64,000 bases of DNA. Source: Bacteroidota bacterium (GTDB lineage: Bacteria; Bacteroidota; Bacteroidia; UKL13-3). The notes under the pieces were generated by a model. The model did no database searches, had not been told where the DNA came from, and saw only the letters and a program-made list of their open reading frames with translations. The stretch covers positions 62,001 through 126,000 of the forward strand of contig JAAFJM010000001.1 in the NCBI GenBank assembly GCA_013298895.1, written 5' to 3'. The translations under genes were made by a program, and so were the position numbers. Below, piece by piece: positions 36,379 to 45,612 of the stretch. Every line of letters begins with the position of its first letter. Within the stretch, counting starts at the first letter, position 1.

Positions 36379-39300
36379 TTAATCTTCGCAGTGATAGTTT
36401 TCGTCAATAAAACTTACTTTATGTTCTGTTTTTTCACCAGCTTGTTTGGCTGCTATCATTTTATTGATTAAACGTTGGCGTTCAGCTTGAATATTGGCAC
36501 GTAACACTTCATCTTGAGTAATGCTAAAATAACAAATTCCATCTACAAAAGTCATTTCGGGTTTGGCATAAATACTTAATGGATTATTGCTCCAAAGTAC
36601 TAAATCTGCATCTTTTCCAACTTTAATACTTCCTAGTTTATTATCTAAATGAAGCATTTTGGCTGGATTTAAAGTCAACATTTTCCAAGCGTTTTCTTCA
36701 CTAATATTTCCGTATTTAATAATTTTTGCTGCTTCTTGGTTTAGTCTACGTCCCATTTCGGCATCATCGCTATTAATGGCTACATTCAAACCCATTTTTT
36801 GCATAATGGCTGCATTATGCGGAATGGCATCAATAACTTCGTATTTATAAGCCCACCAGTCGGCAAAAGTACTAGCGCTTACGCCATGTAATTTCATTTT
36901 ATCGGCTACTTTATAACCTTCTAAAATATGAGTAAATGTATTTACTTTAAAACCCATGCTATCTGCTACATGCATTAACATATTTATTTCGCTTTGCACA
37001 TAACTATGGCAACTAATGAATCGTTTTTTATTCAATATTTCAATAATGGCATCTAGCTCTAAATCTTTGCGGGTAATATTTGGATTTTCTTTTAACTTTT
37101 TCTCGTAAGCCCTGGCTCTTATAAATTCATCGTACAACACTTGTTCAACGCCCATGCGGGTTTGCGGATAACGATTGGTTTCAATTCCCCAATTACTTTG
37201 TTTTACATTTTCGCCTAAAGCAAATTTTATAAAACCATCAGCACCTTCAATTTTCATGCTTTCAGGAGCAGCACCCCAACGTAATTTAATCAAGGCACTT
37301 TGTCCTCCAATTGGGTTACACGAACCATGTAATAACTGAGCAGAAGTAACTCCACCTGCTAACTGGCGGTAAATATTAATGTCTTCGCTATAAACCACAT
37401 CTCCAATTCGTACCTCGGCAGTTACTGCTTGAGAGCATTCGTTAACGCCTCTTGTAATTGCAATATGCGAATGTTCATCTATAATTCCATTGGTTAAGTG
37501 TTTACCTGTGGCATCAACTACTTTTGCATTGGCAATGCTTAAGTTTTTGCCAACGGCTATAATTTTACCGTTGCTTATGGCCACATCGGTTTCAGTTAAA
37601 ATACCTTCTTTTTCATTGCTCCAAACAGTAGCATTTTTAAAGATAACGGTCTCTGCTAATGGTTTTACTGTCCAACCATAATCGGTAAATGGATAAGTAA
37701 TATTGCCCAAACTCAAAGCTGGAATGGAGTCAGTTTTTTTACTTTCAGTTTTTATGTTTTCAAAAAAACTAGCACTGAAATTGGTATAACTTCCATCGGC
37801 TAATTGCGCTTGTCCGTTCAGTACTTTTACTTTATTGGTGTCATTGATATTTTCGGTTTTGTCCACCCAAATATTGATACGGATATTTTCGTTCGATTTT
37901 TTACTAGCTTTAAAAACCATATTTATCATATTGCTTTGCAATGAAATATTGGCTTTTAAAGTATCGGTACCTAAAAGTGTAAAGTTGGGTTTGTGTGCAT
38001 CGCCATCTACTTTTAAAATATAATTGTTAAATCCTTTTAAACTTACTTGGTATTTACCTCTTAAATCGTTTTCAGGCAGAGTATTTATTTCTGTTTTTTT
38101 ACCTTTTACCCAATGTTCAGTAATAATTGCATCTTTTTCAAAAATGGATTTGTTACTGATAAAAAAGTTAGCCAATTTATTTTTTTCAAGGCTTCCAGCC
38201 AATGTGGTTGCATTGATTAATTGCGCGGGAATTTTAGTTAAAGCATTTAAAGCGGCTGTTTCGCTTAAGCCATATTGCACTGCTTTACGTAGGTTTTTTA
38301 AAAATTCGTTTGCATCGGCACAGCCATAGCTGGTAATGGCAAAGTTAATATTAGCTTCGGCTAAAAACTTAGCATTGGCAGGCGCTAACTCCCAATGTTT
38401 CAAATCGGCAGTGCTTACATAATTGGCATCAAATACATCTTCTACTTCGTAAGGTTTTGGAAAATTTATTGGAACAATCAAACTGCTATTGGTAGCTTTT
38501 ATTTCAGCTAAGCGTTGGTATTCATCGCCCGCACCTTTCATAATATAACTAGTGTTAAACTCCTTGGCAATTTTATTTGCTCGCATAATGGAAAGTTTAT
38601 CGTGCACCTCAAAAATAGTTGGTAAAGCCAAGGCATTGTTAAAAGCTTCAAGGGTTAAATTTTTTTCTGTATTTTGTATTTTGTACCATTTTGCATCGAA
38701 ATAGGTTTGGCGCAATAAAGCTATACTTCCCATTAACGAGTTTGGATAATCTTGCACCGAATTGCCTTTGTTTAAACTTAATCCTGCTGCGGCTTTTGGC
38801 ATAATTACCAATTCGTTTTCGTTATTATTTCCCGTTAAAACCAAAGTTGCTGTTCCACGACTGATGCCATCGTTTACACCCGAAAGTGCCATGCCAAAGC
38901 CGCTTTCCATTAATTGGCTCGATTTTTTTTCATCGTAGCTAAAATAATCTACCGAGTTTAACTCGGCTTTTATGGCATCGTTCCAAGCATAAGCACCTTT
39001 TCTGTTGGTTTTGTATTGTTCGTTTCCTTTGGCTGTATTGGTATAATTTATACCATAATTATTATACAAATCAATAAACGAAGGGTAAACATATTTGCCT
39101 TTTAAATCAATTACTTTAGCCTCGGCAGGAATGGTAATTCCGTTACCTACATTTTCAATTATTCCATCCTTTACTATTAAAGTGGCGTTGGTTAATTTTT
39201 TACTTCCATCTACAAAAATAGTGGCATTGGTAAATGCAAAGTAATTGGGTTTAATATTGCGTGGTCCATTAACCGGATTTGCTTCTTGAGCCCATGAATT

Positions 39301-39381
39301 TGTTGCTAATAAGCAATAGGAAATAGGCAAAATGCAATAGGCAAGTAAAGAAAAAATAAGCGTTTTATAAGTATTTTTCAT
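36379..39381 (-). CDS. Large secreted amidohydrolase-family protein (two amidohydrolase-like halves)
   Basis: A 1000-residue exported protein. The ATG at 39381 gives the signal peptide (KTLIFSLLAYCILPISYCLL); an earlier frame start at 39549 would cover intergenic-type repeat DNA. The N-terminal half (about 45-440) starts like a metal-dependent amidohydrolase (NATLIVKDGIIENVGNGI) but has VYPSFIDLYNNYG where active members have H-x-H. A beta-rich middle part follows (about 445-610). The C-terminal half carries the metal signature NGIIDEHSHIAITRG, with SCHSYVQSEI, FTHILEG and NSDDAEMGRRL, so it is likely the active, imidazolonepropionase-like domain. The substrate is unknown. Confidence 0.85.
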   Translation of the reverse strand: MKNTYKTLIFSLLAYCILPISYCLLATNSWAQEANPVNGPRNIKPNYFAFTNATIFVDGSKKLTNATLIVKDGIIENVGNGITIPAEAKVIDLKGKYVYPSFIDLYNNYGINYTNTAKGNEQYKTNRKGAYAWNDAIKAELNSVDYFSYDEKKSSQLMESGFGMALSGVNDGISRGTATLVLTGNNNENELVIMPKAAAGLSLNKGNSVQDYPNSLMGSIALLRQTYFDAKWYKIQNTEKNLTLEAFNNALALPTIFEVHDKLSIMRANKIAKEFNTSYIMKGAGDEYQRLAEIKATNSSLIVPINFPKPYEVEDVFDANYVSTADLKHWELAPANAKFLAEANINFAITSYGCADANEFLKNLRKAVQYGLSETAALNALTKIPAQLINATTLAGSLEKNKLANFFISNKSIFEKDAIITEHWVKGKKTEINTLPENDLRGKYQVSLKGFNNYILKVDGDAHKPNFTLLGTDTLKANISLQSNMINMVFKASKKSNENIRINIWVDKTENINDTNKVKVLNGQAQLADGSYTNFSASFFENIKTESKKTDSIPALSLGNITYPFTDYGWTVKPLAETVIFKNATVWSNEKEGILTETDVAISNGKIIAVGKNLSIANAKVVDATGKHLTNGIIDEHSHIAITRGVNECSQAVTAEVRIGDVVYSEDINIYRQLAGGVTSAQLLHGSCNPIGGQSALIKLRWGAAPESMKIEGADGFIKFALGENVKQSNWGIETNRYPQTRMGVEQVLYDEFIRARAYEKKLKENPNITRKDLELDAIIEILNKKRFISCHSYVQSEINMLMHVADSMGFKVNTFTHILEGYKVADKMKLHGVSASTFADWWAYKYEVIDAIPHNAAIMQKMGLNVAINSDDAEMGRRLNQEAAKIIKYGNISEENAWKMLTLNPAKMLHLDNKLGSIKVGKDADLVLWSNNPLSIYAKPEMTFVDGICYFSITQDEVLRANIQAERQRLINKMIAAKQAGEKTEHKVSFIDENYHCED
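39305..39345 (-). repeat. Short-repeat tract forming the signal-peptide core
   Basis: On the plus strand the units GCAATAGG, AAATAGGC and GCAATAGGC recur within 41 bp. The tract codes, on the minus strand, for LAYCILPISYCLLA, the hydrophobic core of the amidohydrolase signal peptide. Confidence 0.5.
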
Positions 39382-39628
39382 GTAATAATAGTTAGCTGAA
39401 ACGAATAGCAATATATAAAAATTTTGCAACTGACAAGGATAGGTATTCGAATTGGAAAAATTGAGTTCAGAAATGAGAGTTCGGAATGCGAAGTGACAAA
39501 AATGCGGAGTAAAAAGAGATAGCAAAGAGAGTAATGGAGATTTGTTCACTATTAATACAAAACTGATTTTTTAGGTTATCAACAGGTAAAATTTTATCTT
39601 TTAACAACTATGGGTTTTATTTGACACT

Positions 39629-40678
39629 ATGAACAAAATGAAAGTGCTTACCATTGGATTGTTATGGATATTTAGTCAAAAGTTAACTGCTCAATATTCA
39701 GTACAATTGCTTGATAGCAATACCTTTAAGTTAGGAAATGGGGTTGAATTAAGTAAAACATCGTTTAGGGGTTTGAGTGTGGTAAACGATTCAATAATTT
39801 GGTTAAGTGGCAGCAAAGGTACTTTTGCTAAAAGTGTGGATGGCGGTAAAACTTTTGTTTTTACGCAATTGCCTGATTATACAAAAAGCGATTTTAGAGA
39901 TATAGAAGCCTTTGATGAAAAGGAAGCTATTATGATTAGCAGCGGCACGCCTGCTTATATTTTAAAAACCGAAGATGGAGGAAATACATGGGAAGAAGTT
40001 TATAAAAACATGGATTCTGCTGTGTTCTTAGATGGAATGGATTTTTGGAATAAAACCCGTGGTATAATAGTAGGTGACCCAATTAAGAATCATTTTTTAT
40101 TGTTACATACCATTGATGGTGGTGCTAATTGGAAACAAATGGACAGAAATATTACTCCTAAAGCCATGAGTGGCGAGGCTGTATTTGCAGCAAGTGGTAC
40201 GTCTATTAGGTGTTGGGGAAAAAGTTCCTTTGGTTTTGTGAGTGGCGGCAGTGTAGCTAGTTATTACTATTTTTCTTCCCCTTACACCAAATCGGTTCGT
40301 TCTGGTTTAAATATTCAACAAGGGGCTTCCTCAAAAGGGGCTTTTTCGCTCGTGAGATATAACAAATCGTTTTTTGCCGTAGGTGGCGATTTTTTGAAAG
40401 ACAGTGTCTGTTACAAAAACTTTGATGAAATTGGCGTTAATGCTATTTACGAAGAACTAGGCACTAAACCTTCAGGTTATAGGTCGTGTATTGAAAAGGT
40501 AGCTCCAAATATTTTTATTGCCTGTGGCACCAATGGAGTTGATGTATTTAATTACAAAAACAAACTGTGGGAACAATTAAGCAAACAAAGCTTTAATGTG
40601 GTTAAAAAAGCCAAACAAGGAAAAGTAATTTTTTTAGCAGGAAGTAAAGGTAAAATTGCTAGAGTAGTGTTTGATTAA
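39629..40678 (+). CDS. Secreted YCF48/BNR-repeat beta-propeller protein
   Basis: A 349-residue exported protein with a signal peptide (MKVLTIGLLWIFSQKLTAQ) and repeated Asp-box-like turns: KSVDGGKTFVFTQLP, KTEDGGNTWEEVY and HTIDGGANWKQMD. Between them are blade-like strands. This is the WD40/sialidase-type repeat family related to photosystem II assembly factor YCF48; many Bacteroidota secrete such proteins without known role. No catalytic sialidase residues are evident. It ends tail to tail with the barrel gene, one base between the stops. Region 39382-39628 upstream holds repeat-like DNA (about 39466-39510) but no gene I support. Confidence 0.8.
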   Translation: MNKMKVLTIGLLWIFSQKLTAQYSVQLLDSNTFKLGNGVELSKTSFRGLSVVNDSIIWLSGSKGTFAKSVDGGKTFVFTQLPDYTKSDFRDIEAFDEKEAIMISSGTPAYILKTEDGGNTWEEVYKNMDSAVFLDGMDFWNKTRGIIVGDPIKNHFLLLHTIDGGANWKQMDRNITPKAMSGEAVFAASGTSIRCWGKSSFGFVSGGSVASYYYFSSPYTKSVRSGLNIQQGASSKGAFSLVRYNKSFFAVGGDFLKDSVCYKNFDEIGVNAIYEELGTKPSGYRSCIEKVAPNIFIACGTNGVDVFNYKNKLWEQLSKQSFNVVKKAKQGKVIFLAGSKGKIARVVFD

Positions 40679-40679
40679 A

Positions 40680-41798
40680 TTAAAAGGCTTCGTTCATGGT
40701 AAAATACATTCCTTGAATTCCATTTTCACCTCGGCCATAATCAATTCTAATATTTACCCTATCTCTGCGAATGGCCATTACCCTTAAGCCAGCTCCATAG
40801 TTTGGTTTAACATTTTCAAACAACAACGAACTTTGGTTGGCTACGTTTCCAAATCCTCCAAAAACAGTAATAGAAACTGGTCCCCAAATTTGTTTCCTTA
40901 ACTCAGCCTGAAAAGCCATGGCATGATTATCTCTAAAGCGCCCATTGTAATAACCACGCATAAAGGCATCGCTACCTATGGTGGCTAGTTGTTTAAATGG
41001 AATATTTCCTTCATTAAAATTGCCAAATGCTTGTAGGGCTAAAATATTGTATTTCCAAAGTTTAATATATTGGCGAGCATCTATGGTAAGGTTATTAAAT
41101 TGAAATTGGCTGCCCAGAAATGGTTGGTTAAATAAAGTGGTAATATCAATAAAATGGCCTTTGGTTGGAAAATAAATTTTATCTCTATTATCAAAACTAA
41201 CCACTGCTCCAACGCCCGATGTAAAACTATTATTGACTCCATTTAGGTTATCGTTGGTAAAAACCGAGTCGCCTTTAAAATTACTCAAGTAGTTAAAATC
41301 GGTTTGTAAACCTAAATAAATGCCTTTAAATACTTGTTTGGTAGCACGTAATTGAAGCCTATTTTGCGAAAAATCGTATAACGATTTTGGGTTATTGCTT
41401 TCATTACCAAGTCCCCAATAATACTCGTTAAAGTATTTGTATAAGTAAATTACCTTAAAATTATAGTGATTGTTTTTGGTGAAAATATCAATATAGGGTC
41501 TAACGCTATATTGATTAAGTTGAGTGTATTGTGTGTTAAAGCGGATAAGCGAAGGACGTGTAATGGTGTCATTGGCTTGCCTATACAAGTAAACCAAACT
41601 AAGTCCAATTTGCCATCCAGTTTCAGGATAAACACCCCAAATTGGCACAGCAAAAAAGGAATTCTTTTTAGGTTTGGCCGAGTCGCCTTCTATTTTATCA
41701 TAAATTTTATTGATAAACTTTTCGAGCCTTTGTTGGCAGAAAGCTAATGATGAAAAGTTTAATGATAACAGTAGGAATAAAAAAGTTCTTAATTGCAT
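40680..41798 (-). CDS. BamA/TamA-type outer-membrane beta-barrel without POTRA domains
   Basis: A 372-residue exported protein. The signal peptide is QLRTFLFLLLSLNFSSLAFC. The rest is a 16-strand-like Omp85 C-terminal domain: AVPIWGVYPETGWQIGLSLV at the start, FDNRDKIYFPTKGHFIDITT, the conserved-looking DAFMRGYYNGRFRDN and an end in aromatic Phe (GMYFTMNEAF), as outer-membrane assembly signals require. There is no POTRA domain, so it belongs to the short surface-antigen D15-like group. ATG 41798 is chosen over 41810 (MHFS). Its role is unknown; possibly transport or assembly. Confidence 0.85.
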   Translation of the reverse strand: MQLRTFLFLLLSLNFSSLAFCQQRLEKFINKIYDKIEGDSAKPKKNSFFAVPIWGVYPETGWQIGLSLVYLYRQANDTITRPSLIRFNTQYTQLNQYSVRPYIDIFTKNNHYNFKVIYLYKYFNEYYWGLGNESNNPKSLYDFSQNRLQLRATKQVFKGIYLGLQTDFNYLSNFKGDSVFTNDNLNGVNNSFTSGVGAVVSFDNRDKIYFPTKGHFIDITTLFNQPFLGSQFQFNNLTIDARQYIKLWKYNILALQAFGNFNEGNIPFKQLATIGSDAFMRGYYNGRFRDNHAMAFQAELRKQIWGPVSITVFGGFGNVANQSSLLFENVKPNYGAGLRVMAIRRDRVNIRIDYGRGENGIQGMYFTMNEAF

Positions 41799-41847
41799 AG
41801 AAAAGTGCAAGTTTATACAATTTAATGCAATAACATATTTTTAGTTT

Positions 41848-41884
41848 TAAATAAGGCTTTCACAAAATGTGAAAGCCTTATTTA
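41848..41884 (-). terminator. Terminator of the tandem PKD genes
   Basis: Perfect 17-bp arms (41848-41864 and 41868-41884) with a 3-nt centre lie 2 bp past the stop of the PKD gene 41887-45576. The tail on the minus strand is AAACTAAAAATATG, so the T run is within the stem. It is also in position to block read-through from the other side. Confidence 0.7.
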
Positions 41885-41886
41885 GT

Positions 41887-44800
41887 TTAATTTTTTATCA
41901 CTTTGAAAGCCTTACTTTGACCATTAATGTTTGCTAAAGTAGCCATATAAAATCCAGGTTTTAAAGTTGATAAATCTTCAGTTATTATATTGTTATCGCC
42001 AATATTAGTTTGAAAATTTTGTAAATAAACCTCTTTGCCTATTGCATCAGTAATGATTAATTTAGTGCTTTCTTTGGTGGGACTTGTAAAATTTATTTCT
42101 AAATTAGTACTAAATGGATTTGGTTTAAAATGGATTTGTGAAAAGTTATAAATCGCAAAATCGTTAATACCAACAGTGGTAATATTTACTGCTAAATTAG
42201 TAGAGTCAATGCAATTATTAGAATTGGTTATTTTGGCATTAATACTTCCTGCTCCTTTACTTGCCCAAACTACATTTATCGTGTTGGTTCCTTGTCCGCT
42301 TTGAATGGTTCCGTTGGTTGCAGTCCAATTATAGGTTACGTTGGCTTGGTTTAAAACCGAATAAGAATATGGGTTAATGGTAGAAGTTGGATTCATATTT
42401 CCAAGTATATTTCCAATGGTGATTTTGGGTAAAACGGTAATTGTTTTGCTGATAGTATCTAAGCAGTTTTTATCAGACTTTACAGTTAACTTCATACCAA
42501 ATGTTCCAGCTGCAAAATAAGATTTATTAACACTAGCATTGGTTGCAGTGTCTCCATTACTAAATAACCATAATCTGCTTATGGTACCTGATGCAACACT
42601 TGAATTATCGGTAAACAAAAAGTTGTTTCCATTAAGGCATTGCGAAGGATTATTAATGCTAAATGCAGCAATAGGTTCTGGATTTACAACAACTGTTTTA
42701 GTTACAGAATCGTTGCAATTGTCAGCGTTTTTGGAAAGTAATTTTACATTATAACTGCCAGCATTTGCGAATATTTTTGTTGGACTTAAAACCGGTGAGT
42801 TAGTTGCATCACCAAAGCTCCAAGTTTGTGTATTTGAATTGGTTGATGTATTAGTAAAAACAAAGTTGTGTTTTGTTTTACATTGAGAGGCATTATTAAT
42901 TGTAAAATTTGCAGAGGCACTAGGACTAACTATAACATTTTTAATCAAAGAATCCTTGCAACCATTATTGCTAGTTACAACTAATTTAATAGTATAAGTA
43001 TTAGCTGTTGGATAAACTTTAACAATATTTGCCAATAAAGAAGTATCATTTATACCCATACCTAAATTCCATTTTCTATTGATTGTTCCTGTTGCAATAT
43101 TAGAAGAATCTGTGAATGTGAAACTGTTTCCATTTAAACATTGGGTAGCTTTATTTATTGTGAAGTTTATTACAGGAATTGGATAAGTATTGGTAACAAT
43201 TCCTGCTGATGTATCAATACAATTAAAAGCATTTTTGGTAACTAATTTATAAGTTCCATTTGAATTAACTATTAAATTACTGTCTTGAATATTTGGAATT
43301 TGGATGTCATTTTTAAGCCATGAAAAGGTTTGATTAGCCGTATTTCCTGCCTTTAAGGTTATGTTACTATTGGCGCAAAAAGTAGTATTTCCTATTGCAG
43401 TTAATGAGGAACCTGGGTTAGGATAAACATTAAGTGTTTTAGTAATTGAATCTTTACAACCAAGTACGCTAGTTACAACTAATTTTACATTGTATGATCC
43501 TGTATTATTAAACGATTTGGTGGTTGTAATACTGGTTGAGGTATCAATATTGTTTATTGACCATAATCTTTTTGTAATTCCTGTTGTTTTATTAGAAGTA
43601 TCGGTCAGAATAAAATTATTACCTTTTAGGCATTGGCTAACCTTGTTTATGTTGAACCCCGCTGAAAAAACCGTTAAATACTTAGCAGAAGAAGTATCTG
43701 AACAGACTGCATTGCTTACGATTACACGGTAATTATAGGCTGAGTCTACCTGCAAACTATCTTTGGTTTGATTGGCAATAAGAACATTGTTTTTTAACCA
43801 TTTAAAAGTTAAATCAGGTGTGTTTGGTGTTACTTTAAAAGTAGCAACCATACCTTTACACAATGTATCTTTATTGGTGGAAATAACAGGTGTGTTAAAA
43901 CCTGCCAAAAAATTAATGGCATAAGGAGTTCCTAAATTGTTGGTGTCTGAACTTGCATTGATTCTTATTTTATAATTTTTACTTATAAACAAACCCACAG
44001 GAAAGCTAATAGGAATAAAACCAACCATGTCAATTGTGGTTTTTGTACCAATGGTGGTGGCATTAATAAATGAACCAGAAGAATCGGAAAGCTGTGCGGT
44101 AAATACATTATTTGGAAGTAAATTTAGTCCTACGGCTTGGTAATTTAAATTGCTAGAAGTAATTTTGTTAATACAATAATTACTTTTGGTAGTACTATCA
44201 ACGAAAATTGTTTTGGGTGCTTCTACTTTTATGGCAATGCCTCGATATACTGTACCATTAAACGTACAAAAACGGTCGGAACCAATAGTAATGAACAAAT
44301 AAGGTTCTTGGCGAATGGCACTCATAGGTGGTGTCCAACATAATTTAAAACTATCCGCTTTTGGTCCATTTATGCGTCTTTGGCTTAAAATATAATTTCT
44401 GGTAAATGTAGCATTGTTCATAACGGGAATCCATAAGCCTGGTCTATTCCATTTAAGGTCAGTTGTATCTGAAATAATTAGTGGTGAGGATTGTCCTTGG
44501 TCTTCTGTTACAATGTCTAAACAAAATTGTACACCTGCAAAGGCAGTAAAACTATTTGTTCCTGATTGAAGTAAATTATTTTTATAAATTTTTATTATCG
44601 GTGCTTTGTTGGCTGCACAAGTGATGGATTGAAATTGAATGTCTCGCCTAGTTATTCCTACATTTACCCTTACTCCACTTACTAATTTCCATTGTGTAAC
44701 TTCTAATACTATATTTGAAACAAAAGTGCCTACAGGTCTAAACATAATATCTCCAGTTATTGGGTCTATTCTTAACCCTCCTGGATAAGGTGCTACAGAA

Positions 44801-45576
44801 TCTGGTGCGTTCAAATATGGAAATGGATTTGTTCTACCATAAGGTGAAATGTAATTAACTGGTGTATTTAAACTTTGTAATGAATTGCCAAAAGCATAAC
44901 TCAATGAGTCGCCATCGGGGTCGTTTGCCCCTAAGTTATAAACAAAATCAACTCCTGCACAAACTGCTGGTGATAAGTCATTGGTAAATATGGGTGCAGA
45001 ATTACAAGAAGATTGGCACCTATTGATTTCGCAGTATGTATAATAATTGGTACTTGATAATGTAGATGAACTTTTTCTGTTAGTGGCAGTGGCTCCTAAA
45101 ATTATTTTACAGCAAGTGGCATTAATACCACTTAAGTTCACATTTCCTTCATAAGTATATACTTCTATTCCTGGGCTAAATGTTCCACTCGTTCTGGTAT
45201 TACAATTTGTACAAATAGAGTTAACAGAAGTACAAGTTTGAATAATATCGTATCCACTTATAGCTGAAACTACATTTAATGTAAAACTTCCCCAATTTAC
45301 ACCTGTACAAGGTGAATTACCTCCAGTAATATTCATGGTCCAGCCAGAAGTAGCCGTTGTACATCCATTTGTGTTTCCATTAGGCATAGAATTATTACAT
45401 CCGGAGCATAAGGCAAGACCTGAACAATCTCTATATATTTTCATAGTTACTGTGTAAACATTTGGGGTGCTGGTACATTTGTAACTAATTTCACTTCCCA
45501 TTGTATAATAAGCTTTGCTTTGGAAAGCAATTAGAGCAAATAAAATAAGGGTTAGTGCATGTAAAAGTTTTTTCAT
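41887..45576 (-). CDS. PKD-repeat surface protein with type IX sorting tail (paralogue 1)
   Basis: A 1229-residue secreted protein. The signal peptide (LLHALTLILFALIAFQSKA) leads to a Cys-rich N-terminal region (about 25-330) with YKCTSTPNVYTVTMKIYRDC and the phrase DPDGDSLSYAFG. An Ig-like region (about 330-600) follows, then PKD units of about 85 residues (about 625-1090) with QCL-GN-F at the start and CKDS near the end. The C-terminus (about 1150-1229: NPFSTNLEINF ... GFYMATLANINGQ ... FKVIKN) is a T9SS type A sorting domain. It is likely displayed on the cell surface and may act in adhesion. It is 36 bp downstream of a close paralogue and probably co-transcribed with it. Confidence 0.85.
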   Translation of the reverse strand: MKKLLHALTLILFALIAFQSKAYYTMGSEISYKCTSTPNVYTVTMKIYRDCSGLALCSGCNNSMPNGNTNGCTTATSGWTMNITGGNSPCTGVNWGSFTLNVVSAISGYDIIQTCTSVNSICTNCNTRTSGTFSPGIEVYTYEGNVNLSGINATCCKIILGATATNRKSSSTLSSTNYYTYCEINRCQSSCNSAPIFTNDLSPAVCAGVDFVYNLGANDPDGDSLSYAFGNSLQSLNTPVNYISPYGRTNPFPYLNAPDSVAPYPGGLRIDPITGDIMFRPVGTFVSNIVLEVTQWKLVSGVRVNVGITRRDIQFQSITCAANKAPIIKIYKNNLLQSGTNSFTAFAGVQFCLDIVTEDQGQSSPLIISDTTDLKWNRPGLWIPVMNNATFTRNYILSQRRINGPKADSFKLCWTPPMSAIRQEPYLFITIGSDRFCTFNGTVYRGIAIKVEAPKTIFVDSTTKSNYCINKITSSNLNYQAVGLNLLPNNVFTAQLSDSSGSFINATTIGTKTTIDMVGFIPISFPVGLFISKNYKIRINASSDTNNLGTPYAINFLAGFNTPVISTNKDTLCKGMVATFKVTPNTPDLTFKWLKNNVLIANQTKDSLQVDSAYNYRVIVSNAVCSDTSSAKYLTVFSAGFNINKVSQCLKGNNFILTDTSNKTTGITKRLWSINNIDTSTSITTTKSFNNTGSYNVKLVVTSVLGCKDSITKTLNVYPNPGSSLTAIGNTTFCANSNITLKAGNTANQTFSWLKNDIQIPNIQDSNLIVNSNGTYKLVTKNAFNCIDTSAGIVTNTYPIPVINFTINKATQCLNGNSFTFTDSSNIATGTINRKWNLGMGINDTSLLANIVKVYPTANTYTIKLVVTSNNGCKDSLIKNVIVSPSASANFTINNASQCKTKHNFVFTNTSTNSNTQTWSFGDATNSPVLSPTKIFANAGSYNVKLLSKNADNCNDSVTKTVVVNPEPIAAFSINNPSQCLNGNNFLFTDNSSVASGTISRLWLFSNGDTATNASVNKSYFAAGTFGMKLTVKSDKNCLDTISKTITVLPKITIGNILGNMNPTSTINPYSYSVLNQANVTYNWTATNGTIQSGQGTNTINVVWASKGAGSINAKITNSNNCIDSTNLAVNITTVGINDFAIYNFSQIHFKPNPFSTNLEINFTSPTKESTKLIITDAIGKEVYLQNFQTNIGDNNIITEDLSTLKPGFYMATLANINGQSKAFKVIKN

Positions 45577-45612
45577 GTTTTAATTTATTATGGAATAGTC
45601 AATTGGAAATCT

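Noticed and set aside
39382-39549. N-terminal extension of the amidohydrolase frame
   Set aside because: It codes for a sequence without signal-peptide features, lies over intergenic repeat-type DNA, and the ATG at 39381 gives a normal signal peptide.
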